DNA of 64,000 nucleotides from Candidatus Bathyarchaeota archaeon A05DMB-2. Lineage in GTDB: Archaea > Thermoproteota > Bathyarchaeia > Bathyarchaeales > Bathycorpusculaceae. The stretch spans positions 1 through 64,000 of the forward strand of contig JAAKEZ010000002.1 in the NCBI GenBank assembly GCA_018475625.1. The letters run 5' to 3'. The notes under the pieces were generated by a model. It did not search any database. It was not told where the DNA came from and saw nothing but the letters and a program-made list of their open reading frames with translations. Positions 58,271 to 64,000 of the stretch are shown piece by piece; the first letter of the stretch is position 1; each line of letters opens with the position of its first letter. Both the position numbers and the translations under genes were made by a program.

Positions 58271-60472
58271 TCAGCTTGTTCCTGTAGCGTTGTAGTAGGC
58301 TTGATAGTCAATTTCGTACAGGGCTACCAGAGGTATAAGACCGCCATATTTGTAGTATGGTACATTCGCACCTGTGATGTATGCCAGTTTGAAGTAGGTA
58401 GGCACTACCGCCGTATCGCTTAAAGTTATTCCTGACGGGGAGCCTGAAGTGTCTTCCCATTGTTTCCATGCAGTGCTCATTAGCTTGTATATGGTTGAGT
58501 TCATTCCTTTATCATTCCACTGGAACGTGTTAGTCTCGTTGTTGACGGCGCCGAAAGGCGTCTCATCTGTCCACATGTCCTCTGCACTTATGAAACCCTG
58601 TTTGATTAGTCTGTCGTGTGCTTGGCCTGAGATTCTGGCCATCCATATCCATTTGCCTTCGTCTCCGAGATTAGCCGGCGTCGCCACGAGCTGCTGACCA
58701 GATTGCCCTATGGCTAGGACGGTGAAGACAAGAATGTATTTGGCGTTGTAAAGTCGTAGCATTTTCAGTGCCTGTGTCTCGTTAGACATGAATATGAAAC
58801 CAATATTTTCTATCTGCGTGCCGTTCACAGTAGCGTTATCGGCCAAAGTTGTGACGTTGCCTAACATGGTTAGCCAGTATCCGTAATCCCACCATGAGCA
58901 AACAACAGTTGTCGACTGGAGGGTGCTCTTGGTCCAGCTAAGCATATCCAACCATTCCGGTATCTGGTCGCTAGGCACTATTGGTAGGCTGGATGCACTG
59001 ATTGTTATAGGGGCATAGGCTTGACCGTAAACCCTTGGCACTCCACCAGTTTGAGGTGAAAAAGCAAGGTTGGTGACTAGTATGATAAAAATCAAGAAAA
59101 CAGCTATTCCACTGTATTCTTTACTTACCCGCTCTAACTTGCGTTTCGATTTAACGGCGAGTTGCGGTGCTTCTCGCAGCAGAGTATAGAACGGTTTCAG
59201 TAGGCCAAATACTCCGATGGCCACAATGAGGCTGAAGGCTGGAGCGAAAATAACCAGCAAGCGCACCATAGAGGACGCGAAGTAAAGCGATGTTAAGCCG
59301 AAAATCAGTAGGAACACGTTTCTGTTAGTGGGATTCCGAACGGTAAAGTACAAACCTGCAATGAAGAACAGTATGCTTATACCCAAGTCGAAGTAAATGT
59401 TTCCCCAAGACGAAATCCTGTGTTCAGCTACTGACTCTATGAGAGGCGACGCGGAGCGAGCAAATGGGTCTATTACGCTGATGAATTTTCCCGCTATATT
59501 TGATATGTCGCCGAATATCCACAATAAAGCGAAACCACCTATTATCACTGCAAATGATGCAACTGTCAAAGCGACTTTCGTTCTAGCTGATATGTTGTTA
59601 CGCAGAATCTCCGCTAGGACAAGCAAGACAAAAACCCCCACGACAGGGATAACCGCTCCTGACGTTAAATAACTAAGGGATATGTAGGGAAACTTGGTGG
59701 CGAGAAGAAGCCCCACACCGAAACTTATGCTATAGCTAAGCAACAAGCGTTGGCTGTATCTTTTCAATAGGATTAGAACAAAAACGAAAAGTGCAATCAG
59801 GTTAAGTAAGTAGTATGCCGCTCCCCAGCCTAAAATGAAGTATGCTAAGGTGGCTCCGGCTCCTAAAGAGTACATTAAACACGAACGCAACGGCCTAGTT
59901 TCTTCAATTGCCCTCAAAAACAAGAAAATGAAAAGTACAAGCGCCAGCACTCCTGGAACCTCAGTGTCAAAGAATCCAAGAGCACTTCTCTGTAAGAACG
60001 ACGGCGCCAATCCTAAAAAGAGTGCAGCGAGCAAGCCAACTGCTCTGCCTCCCATGTCCTTGCCGACAAAATAAAGCACCAGAACGGCAAGTGTGCCCAG
60101 AAATGCTGGCAGGAAAGCGCAGAACGACATTAAGTCAATGTTTACTCCAAAAAAGGATACGATAGTGTACAGTGTTGCAGCTGTCATAGGCAACGCAGGC
60201 AGCGAAGAAGACATATCCAGCCCAGCGGGATACCACTGCTGAGTGTTTATCCAAGGTGTAGGCCAATAAGGCGAGAGTAAACCGTACTGAACCATATGCC
60301 TTGTGATGCTGTACTGGTAATAGGGGTCGAATTCGTTAAGGCGCACGGTGCCTGAGGGGATTTCCCAGCGTATTGGCAAAATACGGATAGTGAAGGATAC
60401 GAAAAGTATAAGCAGCAAAGCCGAATAACATATTATTGACGCATGGCTTGTTTGAATGCGCAGTCTCCCCAC
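58271..60472 (-). CDS. aglB: Oligosaccharyltransferase AglB (STT3)
   Basis: 733 residues. N-terminal multi-pass membrane region (~13 helices, residues 1-470) with the first acidic catalytic motif in LNEFDPYYQYSIT, then a C-terminal periplasmic-side domain bearing the sequon-binding WWDYG (~525). It transfers the lipid-linked glycan to Asn in N-x-S/T of secreted proteins, such as the surface propellers in this window. Several sequons (NVTT, NATVNGT, NETQ) occur in its own outer domain. Upstream of the GT4 gene in the same operon. Confidence 0.95.
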   Translation of the reverse strand: MGRLRIQTSHASIICYSALLLILFVSFTIRILPIRWEIPSGTVRLNEFDPYYQYSITRHMVQYGLLSPYWPTPWINTQQWYPAGLDMSSSLPALPMTAATLYTIVSFFGVNIDLMSFCAFLPAFLGTLAVLVLYFVGKDMGGRAVGLLAALFLGLAPSFLQRSALGFFDTEVPGVLALVLFIFLFLRAIEETRPLRSCLMYSLGAGATLAYFILGWGAAYYLLNLIALFVFVLILLKRYSQRLLLSYSISFGVGLLLATKFPYISLSYLTSGAVIPVVGVFVLLVLAEILRNNISARTKVALTVASFAVIIGGFALLWIFGDISNIAGKFISVIDPFARSASPLIESVAEHRISSWGNIYFDLGISILFFIAGLYFTVRNPTNRNVFLLIFGLTSLYFASSMVRLLVIFAPAFSLIVAIGVFGLLKPFYTLLREAPQLAVKSKRKLERVSKEYSGIAVFLIFIILVTNLAFSPQTGGVPRVYGQAYAPITISASSLPIVPSDQIPEWLDMLSWTKSTLQSTTVVCSWWDYGYWLTMLGNVTTLADNATVNGTQIENIGFIFMSNETQALKMLRLYNAKYILVFTVLAIGQSGQQLVATPANLGDEGKWIWMARISGQAHDRLIKQGFISAEDMWTDETPFGAVNNETNTFQWNDKGMNSTIYKLMSTAWKQWEDTSGSPSGITLSDTAVVPTYFKLAYITGANVPYYKYGGLIPLVALYEIDYQAYYNATGTS

Positions 60473-60628
60473 CGATTTCAGACCATTAACGACCCGTTCC
60501 TTCGACAGTGTTTCCTTCCTCCGAGTTAAGCCATCTCTTCACATAGATTGATGACGTCTCTATTTATTTTTGTGGTTAATATTCGTTTATACTCAAAGCT
60601 CGTTTATTTATGGCTTTCCAAAATTAGG

Positions 60629-61345
60629 TCAAGAACACTTAGAAAAGGGTTTGACAGTTTTCATAGCGTGAACTATAACCCAGGGGCTTAAACTCGGGAT
60701 TCTTCTTAAAGCAAAAAGCTTTTCAATTCTTGCCAGAAAAGGCACCAATCGGCTTTCCGAAGTTCTACCAAGTGGCAACCAGCTGTAGCCCATCTTCTTT
60801 CTTACTTCGAACCCTGTTTTGGACAGGCACTGCATGACTTTGCTGTAAGAATGCATGTAAGCTTTTCCACGCAGTTCTCTTAGCTTAGATTTCAAGCTGG
60901 ATTTGTTTCCAAACGAAAGGAAAAGCGGAGCACCTAGTTTTAAGGCGCGATGACACTCGGCTAAGGCTTCATCTAATTCAGCTATGTAATCCACAACTTC
61001 GATCATAAAAATAGCGTCAAATATTTCGTCTTCCAGAGGGATTTTTCTTGCGTCGCATTGAATGACGTTAATTTGTTTGTTTTTGAGTTTTAGCCTCTTT
61101 AGACCATAAGAATTGAGGTCTATGCCTATCACAGTTGCGTCGTTGCTTGCTGCCAGCAGCGAAAACCTGCCTGCTTCTGCGCCTACATCCATGATTGTAT
61201 GCATCTGGAGTGGGTCGATTGATTTGAAAATGAAGTCTACTTCCATCTGCGTCAAGTATTTTCCCATGCGGGTTTTGGCTGCCCTTTCCCAATGTGTCTC
61301 AGCAGATATGCTTGCGTTAATGATAGCGTCGGAAGTTTTTTCCAA
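60629..61345 (-). CDS. SAM-dependent methyltransferase (class I)
   Basis: 238 residues. SAM-binding motif I IMDVGAEAGRFSLLAAS, motif II acidic end of strand two VIGIDLNSYGLKRLK, then CDARKIPLEDEIFDAIFMIEVVDYI and LAECHRALKLGAPLFLSFGN. Methyltransf_11 type. The substrate cannot be told. The C-terminal ~60 residues are an extra basic region. It lies 156 bases upstream of the aglB start on the same strand. Confidence 0.88.
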   Translation of the reverse strand: MEKTSDAIINASISAETHWERAAKTRMGKYLTQMEVDFIFKSIDPLQMHTIMDVGAEAGRFSLLAASNDATVIGIDLNSYGLKRLKLKNKQINVIQCDARKIPLEDEIFDAIFMIEVVDYIAELDEALAECHRALKLGAPLFLSFGNKSSLKSKLRELRGKAYMHSYSKVMQCLSKTGFEVRKKMGYSWLPLGRTSESRLVPFLARIEKLFALRRIPSLSPWVIVHAMKTVKPFSKCS

Positions 61346-61364
61346 ACTACTTCACTGCAAATCG

Positions 61365-61529
61365 TTATTTTACGGGTTTCACTTCGACATCCAGAGGCAG
61401 CAAGGACAGTTTTCTGCCACATTTCGGGCAATTCCCATCATACTGACGCAGAATCTCATCTGGAGGTTTAAGCTCAGCGCCCTCGTACAGTACATGATGA
61501 CATTCATGGCAAATGACACGTTGCGGCAA
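61365..61529 (-). CDS. Small zinc-ribbon protein
   Basis: 54 residues, too short for most gene callers. From a TTG at 61529 it reads PQRVICHECHHVLYEGAEL, then PPDEILRQYDGNCPKCGRKL and ends VEVKPVK. Two CxxC pairs form a zinc ribbon. GGAGTGAG sits seven bases upstream of the TTG; a GTG at 61541 is a second choice. Codon choice and cysteine conservation make it a real gene. Function unknown; small zinc-ribbon proteins of this kind are common in archaea. Confidence 0.75.
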   Translation of the reverse strand: MPQRVICHECHHVLYEGAELKPPDEILRQYDGNCPKCGRKLSLLPLDVEVKPVK

Positions 61530-61621
61530 CCAGCAACTCACTCCTTGCGATAGTCAACAGTAACCTCTGCGACGTATTTATCGGTTACTAGTTTTCCAAG
61601 CGAAAGGCGCTTGCGAATAAC

Positions 61622-62626
61622 TCAGGTGGTGGATGTAGGTGACGTTACCTGTATTGCACCAAAGCTAATGGCAAGGAACAAAGCATACATAAAAAGCAGA
61701 ATTGCCCCTTCTCGCCGACCTGCTCTCTCGTTTGACAGGAAGTACCACAAGAGAAGATTCGCCATCAACGCGAAAATAGCCACGTTTGAAAACGCACCCA
61801 CATTGATGCTTAAGGGTGATGATATCAAGGTCACTCCAAGAATACACGTGATATTTACGAACCCACTCCCAACAATGTTCCCCAGCGCCATATCCATGTG
61901 TCCTCTGTTAACGGCACCGACACTGGTTGCCAATTCAGGTATGGTTGTTCCGAAAGCGACAATCGTAGCGCCTATTATGACTGTTGGGATTCCGGCGCTA
62001 CTAGCTATGTAAGACGCTGATTCAACTATTAAAAAAGCGCAAGCAACAATTCCAGCAGCACCAACAAAGGTCAAGATTACGTACTTACGCAACTGCTGTT
62101 TCTCTGCTTCTGATGTAGGCTGCTCTTTAGGAGTTTTAGCCTTAGAGAGCTGGTACATGTAAAATACGAAAATAAACAATAAGAAAGCGCCTATAAACCG
62201 ACTTGCATGACCAAGGTAAATCAGAGCTAGAGGAACAATTGAAGCAATGAAAAGACCGAAATAAAGGCTCTCCATTTCACTTTGCGCCATCTTTGGCAGC
62301 ACCCGCGATTTAGCTGGGCCTCTGGAAGCCACCAGAACAAAGCAAATTCCAAGTATAAAGCATACATTTACAATGTTTGCGCCCAACACGTTCCCTATAG
62401 ACACACCCACATCTTCAGGGTTCAGCACCGAGAAAAACGCCACGAAAAGCTCAGGCAGTGAAGTGGAAAAAGCGACGAGAATAAAGCCTACTGTTGTTTT
62501 CCCCAAACCCGTTACGCTCGCCACGTTTATTGAATGAGTGATTGTAAGGTCGCTGGCTTTGTAGAGGATAACTAACGCGGCAATGAGAATCAGCGCATTA
62601 CCTAATAGCCCGAGGTCTTCGAACAC
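61622..62626 (-). CDS. Ca2+/cation antiporter (CaCA family)
   Basis: 334 residues, ten helices in two halves. Alpha-repeat 1: GFILVAFSTSLPELFVAFFS with SIGNVLGANIVNVCFILG; alpha-repeat 2: IGATIVAFGTTIPELATSV with ALGNIVGSGFVNITCILG. These carry the ion-binding Glu and Asn/Ser. A cytoplasmic loop (SKAKTPKEQPTSEAEKQQ) joins the halves. GTG start at 62626 with AAGGTGA; a TATA box around 62677-62685 lies inside the longer open frame and argues against the ATG at 62725. Confidence 0.92.
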   Translation of the reverse strand: MFEDLGLLGNALILIAALVILYKASDLTITHSINVASVTGLGKTTVGFILVAFSTSLPELFVAFFSVLNPEDVGVSIGNVLGANIVNVCFILGICFVLVASRGPAKSRVLPKMAQSEMESLYFGLFIASIVPLALIYLGHASRFIGAFLLFIFVFYMYQLSKAKTPKEQPTSEAEKQQLRKYVILTFVGAAGIVACAFLIVESASYIASSAGIPTVIIGATIVAFGTTIPELATSVGAVNRGHMDMALGNIVGSGFVNITCILGVTLISSPLSINVGAFSNVAIFALMANLLLWYFLSNERAGRREGAILLFMYALFLAISFGAIQVTSPTSTT

Positions 62627-62794
62627 TGCTTCACCTTCCGTTATGCTTCGTTCCCATTGTGCGCAAAACCCACCAAAGTTATTATAAAATGCGGTGAAAC
62701 AATTCCTTAATAAATTAATAAACATTGTGAAGTTTTGATATCAAAAAGACAAGAATTCGAGAACCGGAAAGCTTTTTGAAGAGAGAATAAACCA

Positions 62795-64000
62795 ATGGAG
62801 AACCGTGGACGGCAACACTTGCAAAAGTATACGCTAATCATCACTGAAAAACCCGATGCCGCAAAAAGAATAGCGTTTGCGCTGGACTCGTCAGGAAAAG
62901 CTGAGAAGAAAGCAAAAAACGGCGTCCCATACTACTCGGCGAAACGGCAGAGCGAGGACATAATTGTAGTTCCCGCGCTTGGTCACTTATACACCGTCAC
63001 AGGTGCCAAGAAGGGAAGAACTGAATACCCTGTTTTTGACTTTAAGTGGGTTCCACGGCACTTAGCCGAGCGTGGTGCAACACGCATCCGCACCTGGCTT
63101 AAAGTTATCTCGGAACTGGCTGAGAACGCAGACGTGTTCATTGACGGCTGCGACTACGACGTTGAAGGAAGCATAATCGGCTACTGCATACTGAAATACG
63201 CTTGCGCTGGCAAAGAGAAGATCGCAAAACGGATGAGGTACTCCACTCTGACACCGGAGGAGCTAGAAGAGTCATACATGCAAACCCTGCCCCATCTGGA
63301 TTTCGCACTCATTGAGGCTGGATTGACAAGGCATGAGGTTGACTGGCTCTACGGCATAAACCTGTCCAGAGCCCTGACGAACGCGGCGAAAAACCACAGC
63401 GGGTACTACGCGACTCTCAGCACGGGAAGAGTGCAGGGACCAACGCTCAAGTTTCTGGAAACACGTGAACAAAGAATAAGGTGCTTCGTGCCGACCCAGT
63501 ACTGGAACATAAAAGCTAAAGTCAGCGCAGACGGTGCAGTTTTCGACGTTGAATACGAAAAGAGCCCTATGGAAACGCGGGCGGAAGCAGACGCGTTAGT
63601 GGATAACTGTCGAGGAAAAGAGGGCACGGTGGAGACAATTGCGACGCAAGAGTTTTTGCAGAAGCCACCGTTCCCTTTCGATTTAGGTTCTCTCCAAAGT
63701 GAAGCCTACCGCTTTTTCAGGTTCACGCCCATGCAGACCTTGAACATCGCCCAGCGACTGTACCTGGATGCGTTAATCTCGTACCCGCGCACGAGCAGCC
63801 AGAAACTTGCCCCAACAATCGGTTACGAAACGATACTGAAGAAGCTGAGCAGGAACACGGAGTACCAAAGACATGCGGCTGAACTGCTCGCCAAGCCAGC
63901 GCTAAAGCCAAACGAGGGAAAAATGGATGACCCCGCACACCCCGCAGTTTACCCAACTGGAAACACGCCTGAGAGGAGCCTTAACAGCGTTGAAAAGAAA
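62795..64000 (+). CDS. topA: Type IA DNA topoisomerase (partial, runs off window)
   Basis: The first ~400 residues are visible. Toprim domain: LIITEKPDAAKRIAFAL with the catalytic Glu, and IDGCDYDVEGSIIGY (DxDxEG). Domain with RVQGPTLKFLETRE. The active-site tyrosine is in LISYPRTSSQKL. No reverse-gyrase helicase domain precedes it, so this is an ordinary archaeal topoisomerase I/III that relaxes negative supercoils. ATG at 62795. It is divergent from the antiporter. Confidence 0.95.
   Translation, partial: MENRGRQHLQKYTLIITEKPDAAKRIAFALDSSGKAEKKAKNGVPYYSAKRQSEDIIVVPALGHLYTVTGAKKGRTEYPVFDFKWVPRHLAERGATRIRTWLKVISELAENADVFIDGCDYDVEGSIIGYCILKYACAGKEKIAKRMRYSTLTPEELEESYMQTLPHLDFALIEAGLTRHEVDWLYGINLSRALTNAAKNHSGYYATLSTGRVQGPTLKFLETREQRIRCFVPTQYWNIKAKVSADGAVFDVEYEKSPMETRAEADALVDNCRGKEGTVETIATQEFLQKPPFPFDLGSLQSEAYRFFRFTPMQTLNIAQRLYLDALISYPRTSSQKLAPTIGYETILKKLSRNTEYQRHAAELLAKPALKPNEGKMDDPAHPAVYPTGNTPERSLNSVEKK

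Noticed and set aside
1-64000. CRISPR array, rRNA genes, prophage, toxin-antitoxin or defence genes
   Set aside because: No regularly spaced direct repeats, rRNA signatures or phage/defence protein motifs were seen; the window is mostly housekeeping and biosynthesis.

Overview
The window comes from an archaeal chromosome, most likely the Bathyarchaeia or a related TACK lineage. This is inferred from gene content: archaeal-type ribosomal proteins (eS4, eL19, eL32), the RNase P protein Rpp29, a family B DNA polymerase, the aspartate-semialdehyde (DKFP) route to dehydroquinate, a GHMP-type shikimate kinase, AglB, RtcB with archease, a bulge-helix-bulge type tRNA intron, TATA/BRE promoters, and large secreted PQQ-type beta-propeller proteins. 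No rRNA is present, so the genus cannot be fixed.

Layout. 1-6.2 kb: two large secreted beta-propeller proteins on the minus strand, with a 7TM protein plus overlapping winged-helix gene between them on the plus strand. 6.2-14.8 kb: a 17-gene ribosomal protein operon (uL22 to uL30, including rnp1 and a small uS14 gene) on the minus strand, with a clear TATA promoter preceded by inverted repeats. 15.3-17.9 kb: a third propeller paralogue. 18.2-18.6 kb: a decayed transposase fragment. 18.7-24.1 kb: hypE, a membrane cyclophilin, then hypDCF; no hydrogenase gene is in view. 24.2-35 kb: mostly single genes, including acyl-CoA synthetase, a TraX-like protein, an intron-containing tRNA-Gly(UCC), RtcB, adenylate kinase, archease, an M42 aminopeptidase and small membrane proteins.

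35.4-45.7 kb: one plus-strand operon carries a complete path from aspartate and the DKFP precursor to chorismate and on toward tyrosine and phenylalanine (lysC, aroA', aroB', aroD, aroE, aroK, aroA, aroC, chorismate mutase, aminotransferase, tyrA). It is preceded by a promoter, a 27-codon leader ORF in which 10 of 12 consecutive codons near the end encode Phe or Tyr, and a strong hairpin that starts at the base after the leader stop codon. This looks like a ribosome-mediated attenuator, and I know of no proven archaeal example. It is the main finding of the window.

45.7-53.5 kb: a minus-strand operon for branched-chain amino acids (ilvB, ilvN, leuC, leuD, leuB, leuA/cimA) ends with pheA and converges on the aro operon. 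Its promoter has an 18-bp perfect palindrome upstream of the TATA box and a long structured leader. 53.7-64 kb: DNA polymerase B, a broken QueT-like transporter gene, an N-glycosylation pair (UDP-sugar-1-phosphate transferase and AglB), a methyltransferase, a small zinc-ribbon protein, a Ca2+/cation antiporter, and the start of a type IA topoisomerase.

Everything here is read by eye from the sequence. Function calls rest on remembered family motifs, and RNA structures are hand-paired and were not folded by software.
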